From the NCBI RefSeq assembly GCF_003056055.1, contig NZ_PYFP01000003.1, positions 248,001 to 312,000 on the forward strand: a DNA stretch of 64,000 nucleotides. The letters run 5' to 3'. Shown here piece after piece: positions 38,431 to 47,891 of this stretch; position 1 is the stretch's first letter; each line of letters begins with the position of its first letter. Source of the stretch: Glaciimonas sp. PCH181 (lineage in GTDB: Bacteria; Pseudomonadota; Gammaproteobacteria; Burkholderiales; Burkholderiaceae_D). The position numbers and the translations under genes were made by a program. The notes beneath the pieces were generated by a model. That model searched no databases and was not told the origin of the DNA. It was given only the letters and a program-made list of their open reading frames with translations.

Positions 38431-39645
38431 TTAAGCTGCGACGACGTCAACTGACTTCGCCGGTTTATCGACATCGGCATCAGGCCGGTCTTCGTGTTTC
38501 GGCGCAGGCCACAAACCAGACGGACGGGTCAGCATAATGACCACCATGGCCAGACCGTACAGCAATTGGCGCAAGACTTCGGCGTCGATCAAGACCTTGC
38601 CGAAAATCGCCATCTGCACCGGCTCGACCGTATGCCGCAGGACTTCCGGCAACGCCGCCAGCAAGACCGCCCCCAGTACCACGCCAGGAATATGGCCCAT
38701 CCCGCCCAGCACCACCATCGCCAGCACCGCAATCGACTCGGTCAGAGAGAAAGACTCCGGTGACACAAAGCCCTGGAACGATGCAAACATCGCGCCGGCC
38801 ACGCCGGCAAACGAAGCCCCCATAGCAAACGCCAGCAACTTGACGTTACGGGTATTAATCCCCATCGCCTTAGCCGCAATTTCATCCTCGCGAATCGCCA
38901 CCCAGGCACGGCCCAGACGCGAATGTTGCAAGCGCACCGTAATAAAGATGATCGCAATACATAAACCCAGGAATAAAAAGTAGTACGCATTGACCGAAGG
39001 CATCCCAAAACCACCGAAATACACGGTCGCATTCGAGCCACGTTCACCCGCCAGCGAGACCCCAAAGATACGAATCGGATCGATCAGGTTGATCCCTTGC
39101 GGGCCGTTGGTGATATTCACCGGCGCATTCAGGTTGTTCATGAAAATCCGAATGATTTCACCAAAACCCAACGTCACAATGGCCAGATAGTCACCGCGCA
39201 GCTTGAGTGTTGGCGCACCGAGAATCGCCCCGAACAGACCGGCCAGCGCCGCGCCCAGCGGTACGATGACCCACAACGATAAATGAATACCATTCTGGAG
39301 AATGTCCGGGCCGCATATCCGCACCAGAAAATCGCCGACGACCGGATAGGTATTGACGAAGGATTCCAGCACCGAAGCGAATTGCGGCGAGGCCAGCAAG
39401 CCGGTCATGTAAGCGCCAATGGCATAAAACGCGATATAGCCCAAATCGAGCAGACCGGCGAAGCCGACCACAATATTGAGGCCCAGCGCCAGCATGATGT
39501 AGAGCAACGCGAAGTCCATGATACGGACCCACGAGTTACCAAAATTGGCGGCGATGAACGGAAACGCCACCAGCAGAATCATCAGAACGGCCAGACTGCC
39601 ATAGGCTTTGGTCGGATTTTTTTGCGTATCGAAATAGTTAGCCAT
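38431..39645 (-). CDS. livM: Branched-chain amino acid ABC transporter, permease LivM
   Basis: An inner-membrane permease of 404 residues with about ten hydrophobic segments. The family features are GLNIVVGFAGLLDLGYIAFYAIGAY near the N-terminus and the coupling region RAWVAIREDEIAAKAMGIN. The C-terminal 25 residues (KHEDRPDADVDKPAKS) are charged and cytoplasmic. It is 28 bases behind livH. Together they form the translocation pore for LivG and LivF. Confidence 0.94.
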   Translation of the reverse strand: MANYFDTQKNPTKAYGSLAVLMILLVAFPFIAANFGNSWVRIMDFALLYIMLALGLNIVVGFAGLLDLGYIAFYAIGAYMTGLLASPQFASVLESFVNTYPVVGDFLVRICGPDILQNGIHLSLWVIVPLGAALAGLFGAILGAPTLKLRGDYLAIVTLGFGEIIRIFMNNLNAPVNITNGPQGINLIDPIRIFGVSLAGERGSNATVYFGGFGMPSVNAYYFLFLGLCIAIIFITVRLQHSRLGRAWVAIREDEIAAKAMGINTRNVKLLAFAMGASFAGVAGAMFASFQGFVSPESFSLTESIAVLAMVVLGGMGHIPGVVLGAVLLAALPEVLRHTVEPVQMAIFGKVLIDAEVLRQLLYGLAMVVIMLTRPSGLWPAPKHEDRPDADVDKPAKSVDVVAA

Positions 39646-39673
39646 AAGTCTCTCCAGTCTGGGTTAAGCGCGG

Positions 39674-40603
39674 TTACGCACGATCGGCCACTCGTTCGCC
39701 CATGATGCCGGACGGGCGCAGTGTCAGAACGATGATCAGGACGATGAACGCGAAAATATCCTGATAGTTACTCCCCAGGAAATTCCCGGTCAGGTCACCG
39801 ATATAGCCAGCCCCCAGACTTTCGATCAGCCCCAGCAACACGCCGCCCAGCATCGCGCCATAAATATTGCCGATCCCGCCCAGCACCGCGGCCGAAAAGG
39901 CTTTCAGGCCTGGGACAAAGCCCATTGCAAATTGTGCCGACGAATAGTTCGCGCCCCACATCACACCCGCCACTGCGGCCAGTGCGGCCCCGATGGCAAA
40001 CGTCATCACAATCACCCGATTCGAATCGACGCCCATCAAACCTGCCACGCGGGGGTTTTCTGCCGTGGCACGCATGGCACGGCCCATTTTAGTTTTTTCA
40101 ACCAACAATACCAGTCCGACCATCGCGGCAGTCGCCAGAATCAGCAACATGATCTGGGTCGGTGAAATCAACGCACCCAGAATATGCACCGGTTCCGAGG
40201 GCATGACTTGCGGCACCGGCAACGGACTGCGGCCCCAGATCATCATGGCAAAAGTTTGCAACAGGATCGAGACGCCAATCGCGGTGATCAACGGTGCCAG
40301 CCGCGGCGCATTGCGCAACGGTCGATAAGCGATCCGTTCAATGACCAGATTGACGATCACGCAGACCGGAACCGCCCCTGCAATCGCGATCATGAGTTTG
40401 ACGATGCCCGGCAAATCCGGTGCATACGCTTGCACTAATTTGAGGATAGAAAGGCCCACCATCGCGCCTATCATCAAGATATCGCCATGGGCGAAATTGA
40501 TCAAATTCAACACGCCATACACCATCGTGTAACCCAGCGCGATCAATGCATACATGCTTCCTAGCACTAAGCCATTGATAATTTGTTGGATAAAGGTATC
40601 CAT
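39674..40603 (-). CDS. livH: Branched-chain amino acid ABC transporter, permease LivH
   Basis: An inner-membrane permease of 309 residues with about eight hydrophobic segments. It starts MDTFIQQIINGLVLGSMYAL, as LivH proteins do, and carries NLINFAHGDILMIGA and the coupling helix TKMGRAMRATAENPRVAGLMG. It is the first gene of the operon. The periplasmic binding protein gene (livK/livJ) that usually leads it is not in the window; instead there is an 840-base gap with a small ORF and a terminator-like hairpin. Substrate is inferred from family membership only. Confidence 0.95.
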   Translation of the reverse strand: MDTFIQQIINGLVLGSMYALIALGYTMVYGVLNLINFAHGDILMIGAMVGLSILKLVQAYAPDLPGIVKLMIAIAGAVPVCVIVNLVIERIAYRPLRNAPRLAPLITAIGVSILLQTFAMMIWGRSPLPVPQVMPSEPVHILGALISPTQIMLLILATAAMVGLVLLVEKTKMGRAMRATAENPRVAGLMGVDSNRVIVMTFAIGAALAAVAGVMWGANYSSAQFAMGFVPGLKAFSAAVLGGIGNIYGAMLGGVLLGLIESLGAGYIGDLTGNFLGSNYQDIFAFIVLIIVLTLRPSGIMGERVADRA

Positions 40604-40705
40604 GATTTCCTTGTTCTTAATGTGATTCGGTTCAAATCAGCCCATACCATCGAACTCGGTATGAAGGCATATAGGGTGCTGCATAGCAAAAATCATTCCC
40701 GATAC

Positions 40706-40737
40706 AAAAACGGCACCCAGAAAATCGGCGTGCCGTT
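40706..40737 (-). terminator. Terminator-like hairpin in the livH leader (possible attenuator)
   Basis: AACGGCAC (40709-40716) and GTGCCGTT (40730-40737) form an 8-bp stem with a 13-nt loop; on the minus strand it runs into TTTTT. It lies about 105 bases before livH and 16 bases after the small ORF at 40754-40819. It could end a short RNA or act as an attenuator for liv expression. Confidence 0.65.
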
Positions 40738-40753
40738 GAAGTCGTGGGAGCGA

Positions 40754-40819
40754 TTAACTAAAGCAACCCAAAAGGAAAGTTTGCATGGCAGGAATGTTGG
40801 GAATTGTAAAAATGCGCAT
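40754..40819 (-). CDS. Small ORF in the livH leader (21 codons)
   Basis: ATG at 40819 with GGAG 8 bases upstream. The frame begins MRIFTIPNIPAMQTFLLGCF and ends one codon later at TAA (40754-40756). The terminator-like hairpin follows at once. The peptide has three Ile, one Met and two Leu but no run of a single amino acid, so classical attenuation is uncertain. It could be a small hydrophobic protein or a leader peptide. Confidence 0.45.
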   Translation of the reverse strand: MRIFTIPNIPAMQTFLLGCFS

Positions 40820-41308
40820 GATAGTTGTCTCCGATTTCATTTTTTTAAGGGACTTTTTTTACTTGCTCTACCCACTTTATGCACGTTATCTATTGCGAGC
40901 TGCCAGCAACAAATCAGCACCGCAACAGTGCAAATTATAACGATGAGCACGACGCTTGGCTAACCGGTAGCCTGTCAGCAAAGTTCGCCGCTTTTTACAT
41001 GTGTAGTATGTGCCGGATCGTGCAATTTAGGTCTCAATTTGCTGTAAAACTAACAAACGTTTCTAGCAAACTCTAAAACAGCATGACTTCCGAACACTGC
41101 CTATTTACCAAAATCGAGCGGATTATAACGATATTCAAAACATCCGTAACCTTGGTATTTTCCACATCTTCGTATAGCCGTTGGATGACTAAACGCTCTT
41201 CTTTAGACCGCCGTCATAATAACGAGGAAAAGAAAAAACTATCCACGGAAAACATCCACCTAACCTGAATTTAATTTCGTCCACACAGTAAGGCAGAATA
41301 CGCGGGCG
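40820..41308. other. Intergenic region upstream of the livH leader
   Basis: About 490 bases without a recognisable gene. TTAAAAAAAT and other AT-rich tracts occur near 40840-40865. I see no promoter that meets the -10/-35 consensus well, and no remnant of a periplasmic binding-protein gene. Confidence 0.35.
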
Positions 41309-41337
41309 AAAAAAAACCTCGTGAATAAATCACGAGG
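41309..41337 (-). terminator. Rho-independent terminator of fkpB-ispH
   Basis: CCTCGTGA (41317-41324) pairs with TCACGAGG (41330-41337), loop ATAAA. On the minus strand eight T follow. It lies about 108 bases after ispH. Confidence 0.9.
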
Positions 41338-41444
41338 AATCGCGTCTTATCATGGCGAGGACCAAAAAGCTGATGTCAAACTAGTAAATTTTTGTGAAAC
41401 AAACCATCGGCACCGCGTCTGAATATCTAGGACATTTATTGTAT

Positions 41445-42377
41445 TTAGACCCGCGCCAGGCCTTTAGGCATCGGGAAAGTCACGTTCTCTTCAACGCCAT
41501 CGAGAGGCCGCACGCTTTTAGCGCCATACTCCTTCAGCCGATCAATTACCGCCTGTACCAGTATTTCAGGTGCCGATGCGCCCGCCGTTAAACCAATACG
41601 CGGCTTATCCACCAACCATGCAGGATCGATTTGCGAGGCATTGTCGATCATGTAGGCAACCGTACCCATTTTTTCTGCCACCTCACGCAGGCGATTAGAG
41701 TTTGAGCTATTGGGACTTCCCACCACGATCACCACATCCACTTGCGGTGCCATAAATTTCACCGCTTGCTGCCGATTAGTCGTGGCGTAACAGATATCGC
41801 CCTTTTTCGGCTCGGTAATAAGCGGGTATTTACGCTTCAATGCCGCGATCACATCGGCGGTATCATCCACTGATAAAGTCGTCTGGGAAACGTAGGAAAG
41901 CATTTCCGGATCAATTACCTGCAGCTTTTCAACATCAGCAACGGTCTCAACCAAATGCATGCCCTGCTCCGTCTGCCCCATGGTGCCCTCGACTTCAGGA
42001 TGACCATCGTGACCGATCATGATGATTTCGCGGCCTTCCCGACGCATTTTGGCAACCTCGATATGCACCTTGGTGACTAGCGGACAAGTGGCATCGAATA
42101 CTTTCAGACCGCGTTGCTCCGCTTCCGCTTGCACGGCCTTTGAGACGCCATGTGCTGAAAAAATAACCGTATTTCCCGGCGGAACGTCTGCCAATTCTTC
42201 GATGAACACCGCCCCTTTTTGGCGCAAATCGGCGACTACGTAAGCGTTATGCACGATTTCATGGCGAACATAAATCGGTGCGCCAAATTGAATGAGTGCA
42301 CGCTCAACAATTTCAATCGCCCGATCAACACCAGCGCAAAATCCGCGCGGTTGCGCCAACAAAATTTCTTTATCCAT
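41445..42377 (-). CDS. ispH: 4-hydroxy-3-methylbut-2-enyl diphosphate reductase
   Basis: The last enzyme of the MEP isoprenoid pathway, making IPP and DMAPP with a 4Fe-4S cluster; about 310 residues. Conserved features are [18 protein letters not shown] (cluster Cys), [36 protein letters not shown] (second Cys), [26 protein letters not shown] (third Cys) and [13 protein letters not shown]. Three starts are possible: 42407, 42380 and 42377. I chose 42377 ([12 protein letters not shown]), the family start, with GGA 7 bases upstream. It follows fkpB, the order known from other proteobacteria. Confidence 0.95.
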   Translation of the reverse strand: MDKEILLAQPRGFCAGVDRAIEIVERALIQFGAPIYVRHEIVHNAYVVADLRQKGAVFIEELADVPPGNTVIFSAHGVSKAVQAEAEQRGLKVFDATCPLVTKVHIEVAKMRREGREIIMIGHDGHPEVEGTMGQTEQGMHLVETVADVEKLQVIDPEMLSYVSQTTLSVDDTADVIAALKRKYPLITEPKKGDICYATTNRQQAVKFMAPQVDVVIVVGSPNSSNSNRLREVAEKMGTVAYMIDNASQIDPAWLVDKPRIGLTAGASAPEILVQAVIDRLKEYGAKSVRPLDGVEENVTFPMPKGLARV

Positions 42378-42451
42378 CATCTGATCCGCATCTATTTTTA
42401 ACCACATGCAATTTTAACAATATTGCGCCAAAAGCTTAAATCTGGAGCCAA

Positions 42452-42907
42452 TTACAAAATACCGATGATTTTTACTTCAAACTGTACTTTTTGACCGGCT
42501 AATGGATGATTGAAGTCGAACAACGCGCTTTGATCATCTATTTCACGCAATACGCCAGCAAACTGTCCACCGCCTGGCGCTGCAAACTCAACTAGATCGC
42601 CGATGTGATATTCATGCCCCAATTGAGAGTTTTGTCTGAGCGTAGCGCGTGAAACACGTTGCACTAAATCCGGATTACGTGGACCGAAAGCCTGTTCTGG
42701 CGGCAATTCAAACGTCTTATGGGTCCCCTCTGGCAAACCTAACAAGCAGGTTTCCAGAAATGGGGCCAATTGCCCCATACCAAACTGCAAAGTTGCAGGA
42801 GAGTCTTTAAACGTACTGACGATATCGTCGCCAGCCTGAGAAGCCAACCGATAGTGCAACGTCAAATAAGAGGCTTCGGTAACGAGAGGTAATGATGAAT
42901 TAGACAT
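42452..42907 (-). CDS. fkpB: FKBP-type peptidyl-prolyl isomerase, FkpB/SlpA-like
   Basis: A 151-residue cytoplasmic prolyl isomerase of the SlyD/SlpA type. The FKBP core is interrupted by an IF-type flap domain (about 75-125). Family phrases are VTEASYLTLHYRLAS, FGMGQLAPFLETCLLGLPEG, PPEQAFGPRNPDLVQRV and LFDFNHPLAGQKVQFEVKII. It lacks the His-rich metal tail of SlyD. It stands 74 bases upstream of ispH and is divergent from radC. Confidence 0.92.
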   Translation of the reverse strand: MSNSSLPLVTEASYLTLHYRLASQAGDDIVSTFKDSPATLQFGMGQLAPFLETCLLGLPEGTHKTFELPPEQAFGPRNPDLVQRVSRATLRQNSQLGHEYHIGDLVEFAAPGGGQFAGVLREIDDQSALFDFNHPLAGQKVQFEVKIIGIL

Positions 42908-43067
42908 GAAAGAAAGTGCGAAATGACAGCTAAGCGTCGGAACCTCGTATTGTAAGTCACGTTAGGAAAAAAGGTCTCTATTGCGGAGATTTTGCCTCCC
43001 TTTAGTGCGCAACTCGGAAACCTTACTCGACATAAATCAACAACATCCCAGATGAGAAAAGAAAAAT

Positions 43068-43742
43068 ATGGCAATTACAGACTGGCCAAGTGACCAGCGA
43101 CCACGCGAACGTTTAATCCGCCTGGGACCAACCGCCCTCACAGATGCCGAACTGCTGGCGGTGTTTTTAAGAGTAGGCGTTGCCGGAAAAAGCGCGGTGG
43201 ATCTCGGTCGCGACATGCAAAGCCACTTTGGCTCGCTAAACCAACTGTTTGCAGCCTCATTAAAAGACTTCTCTGCCATTAACGGTGTAGGTCCTGCCAA
43301 GTTCGCCCAATTGCAGGCCGTGTTGGAACTGGCACGCCGGTCGCTGGCAGAGGAATTACGCGAAAAAAGTAGCCTTAGCTCGCCCGAGGCAGTAAAACAC
43401 TATTTGCAGTTGCTACTGTCCAACAGACCGTATGAATCATTTGTCATGCTTTTTCTCGACGTAAGAAACCGCCTGATTGCAACTGACGAACTATTCAGAG
43501 GCACATTAACCCATGCCAGCGTCTACCCACGCGAAGTAGTGAAGGCAGCACTCGCGCATAATGCCGCCAGCGTCATTCTGGCGCATAACCACCCATCAGG
43601 GACCTCTGAGCCAAGCGCGGCCGACCATCATCTGACCTCGGTCTTGAAACAGGCATTAGGATTGGTCGATATCCGCACTCTCGATCACTTCGTTGTGGCC
43701 CGGAAGGACATTTATTCGTTTATGGAACATGGTGAGTTATAG
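43068..43742 (+). CDS. radC: RadC family protein (JAB/MPN domain)
   Basis: A 224-residue member of the RadC family. The old DNA-repair label is doubtful, and the real function of the group is not settled. It has an N-terminal helix-hairpin-helix-like part (about 20-80, [17 protein letters not shown] and [15 protein letters not shown]) and the metalloprotease-like JAB domain (about 100-222), whose zinc motif H-x-H-x10-D is intact in [18 protein letters not shown]. The start [17 protein letters not shown] is the family start. It is a single gene before rpmB. Confidence 0.92.
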   Translation: MAITDWPSDQRPRERLIRLGPTALTDAELLAVFLRVGVAGKSAVDLGRDMQSHFGSLNQLFAASLKDFSAINGVGPAKFAQLQAVLELARRSLAEELREKSSLSSPEAVKHYLQLLLSNRPYESFVMLFLDVRNRLIATDELFRGTLTHASVYPREVVKAALAHNAASVILAHNHPSGTSEPSAADHHLTSVLKQALGLVDIRTLDHFVVARKDIYSFMEHGEL

Positions 43743-43831
43743 AAAGCAAACCGATGTGGGCAAAAACAGGCTAACATTCCAATTGTTAAATATATTAAAT
43801 TGAAAAAGACACACTTGTTTTCGCCAAGTTA

Positions 43832-43860
43832 TTGAAAAACATCAGTTTTTTATATATACT
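43832..43860 (+). promoter_or_regulatory. Sigma-70 promoter of rpmB-rpmG
   Basis: TTGAAA (43832-43837), 17 bases, TATACT (43855-43860), about 40 bases before rpmB. The region between is very AT-rich, as in strong ribosomal-protein promoters. Confidence 0.75.
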
Positions 43861-43900
43861 CTCATTTTTTCCAATTTCGGAAATCATCGAGGAGTAAAAC

Positions 43901-44137
43901 ATGGCACGTGTCTGCCAAGTCACCGGGAAGAAGCCGATGGTCGGCAACAATGTTTCCCATGCAAACAACAAAACTAAACGTCGCTTTTTGCCTAACCTGC
44001 AAAATCGCCGTATTTTTGTTGAGTCAGAAAACCGCTGGGTCTCCCTGCGCCTTTCAAACGCCGGTCTGCGCGTTATTGATAAACTAGGCATTGATGCCGT
44101 GTTAGTCGATATGCGTGCTCGTGGCGAAAAAGTCTAA
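43901..44137 (+). CDS. rpmB: 50S ribosomal protein L28
   Basis: Ribosomal protein bL28, 78 residues, normal length. It begins [20 protein letters not shown], followed by [20 protein letters not shown], both diagnostic. It is basic throughout. GAGGAG is 6 bases before the ATG. Cotranscribed with rpmG, 22 bases downstream. Confidence 0.98.
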   Translation: MARVCQVTGKKPMVGNNVSHANNKTKRRFLPNLQNRRIFVESENRWVSLRLSNAGLRVIDKLGIDAVLVDMRARGEKV

Positions 44138-44159
44138 CTAGCAGAATAAAGGAACCATC

Positions 44160-44327
44160 ATGGCGAAATCAGGCCGCGACAAAATTAAGTTAGAATCGAC
44201 TGCAGGTACAGGTCATTTCTACACGACTACAAAAAACAAACGTACGACTCCGGAAAAAATGTCAATCATGAAATTTGATCCAAAAGTTCGTAAGCACGTT
44301 GAATACAAAGAAACCAAAATCAAATAA
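44160..44327 (+). CDS. rpmG: 50S ribosomal protein L33
   Basis: Ribosomal protein bL33, 55 residues. It starts [20 protein letters not shown] and ends in [10 protein letters not shown], which is the family tail. It has no Cys-x2-Cys zinc motif (the zinc-free, C-minus form). AAAGGA stands about 8 bases upstream. A very stable 15-bp terminator follows 15 bases after the stop. Confidence 0.97.
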   Translation: MAKSGRDKIKLESTAGTGHFYTTTKNKRTTPEKMSIMKFDPKVRKHVEYKETKIK

Positions 44328-44342
44328 TTGATTAGGAATCTC

Positions 44343-44378
44343 AAAGCCCCGCCAGATCATATCTGGCGGGGCTTTTTT
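44343..44378 (+). terminator. Rho-independent terminator of rpmB-rpmG
   Basis: AAAGCCCCGCCAGAT (44343-44357) and ATCTGGCGGGGCTTT (44361-44375), loop CAT, then further T. A 15-bp perfect stem. Confidence 0.95.
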
Positions 44379-44456
44379 ATTTTGTCGCTACAATGCGCCG
44401 TGCCTTGAATCTTATGCCTGGAGCGCGATGTTCACGACGACGAATATCAGCCGAAA

Positions 44457-44933
44457 TTATTTTGCTGGCACTGCCGCATTTGGTACGGCTGGTTGAATTT
44501 TACGGACAACGTAGCCAACCGGAACCCAATGACCACCACTCAACATCAGCGATACGGCTTCGCCAGTGGGTGAGTTAGCAAAGCGGGAGGAAAAAACAAC
44601 ATTGACATATTCCCCCTTAGGCAAATTCGCCGGCTGACCCACGCGCACGATTTCCGCCCACTCCCGTCCATTCAAAGACCCCAGATCATTACGCAGATTG
44701 GCGAGGTATTTGGTCCAGTCTTCTTTAGTGATACTTTTCTGCATCACCGCACCACTTGCTGTCCACATTCGCTCGGCTTGATTCGCATCAGCCAACATCG
44801 CCCACTGAGTCGCGGCAGTCAACGCTGAATCTAGGGATACGGTCTGTGCAAAAGCCGGACCATGACACAGCATCACACCAGTTGCCAAAATAACAGAAGG
44901 CCAGAATTTTTTGATGAGTAAAGAATGCGTCAT
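44457..44933 (-). CDS. DUF4019 domain exported protein
   Basis: A 158-residue protein with a signal peptide (about 1-29; hydrophobic core VILATGVMLCHG, cleavage after AFA). The rest matches the DUF4019 pattern: WAMLADANQAERMWTASG, then SITKEDWTKYLANLRNDLGS, the conserved REW, LPKGEYVNVVFSSRFAN and SGGHWVPVGYVV. Function is unknown; periplasmic location is expected. It is a single gene on the minus strand, converging with rpmB-rpmG. Confidence 0.83.
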   Translation of the reverse strand: MTHSLLIKKFWPSVILATGVMLCHGPAFAQTVSLDSALTAATQWAMLADANQAERMWTASGAVMQKSITKEDWTKYLANLRNDLGSLNGREWAEIVRVGQPANLPKGEYVNVVFSSRFANSPTGEAVSLMLSGGHWVPVGYVVRKIQPAVPNAAVPAK

Positions 44934-45147
44934 ATTTTTCTCTTAAAAACAGGATGTGGAGTGATACACAGTATGCACGCAATAATTCTATTCGAAATCA
45001 GATCACGCCTATCGAACACCACAAATAATCTGGCGCAACACAAAAATTCCCCGGCCTAAAGTCATAGACCACTAAATATTGGTGCTTTAAGCTGTTCGGC
45101 AATAATCACCCACATTAACAGCCGCAACAATCCCGATCGGTAAGACG

Positions 45148-45174
45148 AAAAAAAACGGCCTTATAAAGGCCGTT
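45148..45174 (-). terminator. Rho-independent terminator of the desaturase gene
   Basis: AACGGCCTT (45154-45162) with AAGGCCGTT (45166-45174), loop ATA; on the minus strand eight T follow. It lies 35 bases after the desaturase stop. Confidence 0.92.
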
Positions 45175-45208
45175 TTCATTTATTTATTCAAACGTCAGAG
45201 GTAAAACA

Positions 45209-46402
45209 TCATGAGTAACTACGCAGGCGCAAAGAAAACTCCTGCAAAGCTTTAATCTTGGACGCCTCAGCGCGGGCACACCAGTCTTGCAATTGATGCA
45301 ACAACTGATCGCGCGTGAAATGCGAACGCTCCCAAATAGCACCCAACTCAATGCGCATCTCATGCATGGTTTGCAGCGCTTTGCTATGCAGGAATAACTC
45401 TGTGAGCTGTTGCTTTTGCGGCGCTTCCAATTTGGTCGGTTCACGTTGCAATAACTTCTTCACAGATTTCAGAAATCCTGATTCCAGCGCGGCTTTGCCA
45501 GCCAGATGCGCACGCTCTTCGTGCCAGGTACTTTTCAATGACTTGGCATACTTCGCCATGACATCGTAGCGATTGGCGATCACAGATTGCAAGGTATCCA
45601 AATCTGGCACCAACTTGGCGCTATTAAACTTCGGTGCTGGCGCAATTTTCTTAACCTTGGCAAGACCAACCATTTCCAACATACGGATGTACATCCAGCC
45701 AATATCGAACTCGTACCACTTCGACGACAATTTAGCGGAAGTACCAAAAGTATGGTGATTGTTATGCAGTTCTTCACCGCCAATTAAAATACCAAATGGG
45801 ATGATGTTGGTAGCGGCATCATTACAATCGTAGTTACGGTAGCCCCAATAGTGGCCGATGCCGTTAATGATGCCCGCAGCAGTAATCGGAATCCACAACA
45901 TTTGTACAGCCCAGACCGTCAGACCGATCACACCGAACAAGGCGAGATCGATAACCAGCATCAAGACAATACCCATCGCACTATGCTTGGTGTAAAGATT
46001 GCGTTCGATCCAGTCATCCGGCGTGCCGTGACCATATTTTTCCATGGTTTCAGGTACTTTGGATTCAGCACGATACAACTCAGCGCCTTCTAGCAGAACT
46101 TTTTTAATGCCGCGTGTTACTGGGCTATGTGGATCTTCTTCGGTCTCGCATTTAGCATGATGCTTGCGATGAATAGCCGCCCATTCTTTCGTGACCATAC
46201 CGGTACTTAACCACAGCCAGAAACGAAAGAAATGGCTAGGGATAGCATGCAAATCAAGGGCACGATGGGCCTGACAGCGATGCAGATAAATGGTGACGCC
46301 CGCGATAGTAATATGCGTGACGACGAGCGTAAAAATAACAACCTGCCATGCAGTCGCGCCCGTCAAACCATTCGACAGAAAATCAATAATTGCATTGAAC
46401 AC
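45209..46402 (-). CDS. Membrane fatty-acid (acyl-CoA/phospholipid) desaturase
   Basis: A 397-residue di-iron desaturase of the delta-9 type. The histidine boxes are HRCQAHRAL (H-x4-H), IHRKHHAK (H-x2-HH) and LHNNHHTF (H-x2-HH), with pairs of hydrophobic segments before and after (about 18-40, 60-72, 145-195). The C-terminal 130 residues are soluble and helical, longer than in minimal desaturases. It should introduce a cis double bond to keep membranes fluid in the cold; the exact substrate and position are not visible. Single gene with its own terminator. Confidence 0.92.
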   Translation of the reverse strand: MFNAIIDFLSNGLTGATAWQVVIFTLVVTHITIAGVTIYLHRCQAHRALDLHAIPSHFFRFWLWLSTGMVTKEWAAIHRKHHAKCETEEDPHSPVTRGIKKVLLEGAELYRAESKVPETMEKYGHGTPDDWIERNLYTKHSAMGIVLMLVIDLALFGVIGLTVWAVQMLWIPITAAGIINGIGHYWGYRNYDCNDAATNIIPFGILIGGEELHNNHHTFGTSAKLSSKWYEFDIGWMYIRMLEMVGLAKVKKIAPAPKFNSAKLVPDLDTLQSVIANRYDVMAKYAKSLKSTWHEERAHLAGKAALESGFLKSVKKLLQREPTKLEAPQKQQLTELFLHSKALQTMHEMRIELGAIWERSHFTRDQLLHQLQDWCARAEASKIKALQEFSLRLRSYS

Positions 46403-46529
46403 TATGTGTCCTCCAGAAGTAAATGACAGCGCAGCAGCAAAACTTGGCGCTTTTTTCGTTTAAAGTTAGGGTAAGTTCAAGGACAGTTACCAGTCACTTA
46501 ACCGAAATTAACGCGCTATTGTACTACCT

Positions 46530-47891
46530 TTAAAGGACGTTTTTAGAATTTGGGAATATTCCCTGTCTATCTATCTTCGCAACTTGTTGCGAATCCGCAC
46601 CCGCTTCGCCCTCTGTGAGCATTCGTAAATCCTGTCGCGGTTGCGCCACTTTAATATTGTGGGCCTGCAGGACGCGCCAAATGGCCCTGTTAACATCAGA
46701 CAACACATTAAGCCGACCGTTCTCCGGATCGAGAATCCAGAATCCGACCTCTAGTTCTAATCCGTCGCGACCAATCTTTGTCAAAATTGCTTGCGGCAAA
46801 ATCTCATGCGTTACCCGTTCGACAACACTTACGGCCTCTTCCAACAAGGTGAGGACCTGCTCAATGTCTTCCTGATAAACCACCGTTAGCTGGGTGGACA
46901 AGCGCAAAATACGATGATGCAATGAATAGTTTTGAACCGAATTGGTCATAAAAACATCATTCGGCACAATTGACTCAACGCCATCCAGTCCTTCTAAAAT
47001 AGTAAAACGGCTGTTGATCTGCGTCACTTTGCCATAATAGGTGCCCACCCCCACCATATCCCCGATGGAAAGACTGCGCTCCAATAAAATGACAAAGCCG
47101 GAAACATAGCTGCTGGCTATTTTTTGCAGGCCGAGACCAAGCGCCACACCGAGCGCACCACCGAAGACGGACAACACGGTCAAATCGATGCCGACCAGTG
47201 ACAGACTGAGCAATACCGCCACCAACACCAAAAAAGCGCGGCCCATGCGAGCCACGACAGTGCGTAATGACGAATGCATGGTATTCAAGCGCATCAGGCG
47301 CTGTTCCAGCGTCGCACCAGCCCACAAAGCTATGATCAGGGTGATAAGGACCGAAATTAATGCCTGAAAAATGGCAAGAAGGGAGACCTGATGGCGGCCA
47401 ATCGGCAGTACCGTACTTTCCAGATAAGCCACTAAATCAGGCCATAGTCCAGTCAGGTAGAGCAAAACACCGATCCATACCATTGCACCAAAGATCTTTT
47501 CAAACAGGAGTAGAAAAGTACTGACACCACTATCGCGTACAAATACCCTGCGCAACACATAAAAAACAAATCGCATCAAACCAAGCGAAACCATTAACGG
47601 AATCACCAGCCGTAAAAAACTGATCGGTTGATGCCATTTTGCGACAACCAACTTGGCCAGCACTAGCAACAATACGGTCAATAGCGGCGTCAATACCTGA
47701 GAAAAGCTGCGCAAGCCGATCTGCATCACTGGTTGCGTGAGATCGTCCACCACAAAAATACGCCGTAACAAGCGCGCAAAGAACCAGCTGAGCGCGATAC
47801 AGAGCAGCGTTACGCCGATCTGCATCAATAAGCCCGGCGCGGCTAAATTGCGCGCAAGGCTGTCGGCCATATCAGAGAACGAATCGAACAT
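46530..47891 (-). CDS. Mechanosensitive channel, MscS family
   Basis: A 453-residue MscS-type channel with about five or six hydrophobic segments in the N-terminal half. The pore helix TM3 is visible as VLSVFGGALGVALGLGLQKI and the following beta domain starts YVSGFVILLERSLSIGDMVGV. The soluble C-terminal domain ends near LTEGEAGADSQ. I used the ATG at 47891, which shares a base with the phospholipase D stop (TAATG); a frame 14 codons longer overlaps that gene. It releases solutes on osmotic downshock. Third gene of rsmB - PLD - mscS, all overlapping. Confidence 0.9.
   Translation of the reverse strand: MFDSFSDMADSLARNLAAPGLLMQIGVTLLCIALSWFFARLLRRIFVVDDLTQPVMQIGLRSFSQVLTPLLTVLLLVLAKLVVAKWHQPISFLRLVIPLMVSLGLMRFVFYVLRRVFVRDSGVSTFLLLFEKIFGAMVWIGVLLYLTGLWPDLVAYLESTVLPIGRHQVSLLAIFQALISVLITLIIALWAGATLEQRLMRLNTMHSSLRTVVARMGRAFLVLVAVLLSLSLVGIDLTVLSVFGGALGVALGLGLQKIASSYVSGFVILLERSLSIGDMVGVGTYYGKVTQINSRFTILEGLDGVESIVPNDVFMTNSVQNYSLHHRILRLSTQLTVVYQEDIEQVLTLLEEAVSVVERVTHEILPQAILTKIGRDGLELEVGFWILDPENGRLNVLSDVNRAIWRVLQAHNIKVAQPRQDLRMLTEGEAGADSQQVAKIDRQGIFPNSKNVL

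Noticed and set aside
40615..40645. Possible tRNA T-arm (GGTTCAAATC)
   Set aside because: No acceptor, D- or anticodon arms could be placed around it.
40604..40963. Long plus-strand ORF opposite the livH leader
   Set aside because: No ribosome site or recognisable domain; the opposite strand has the leader ORF and hairpin.
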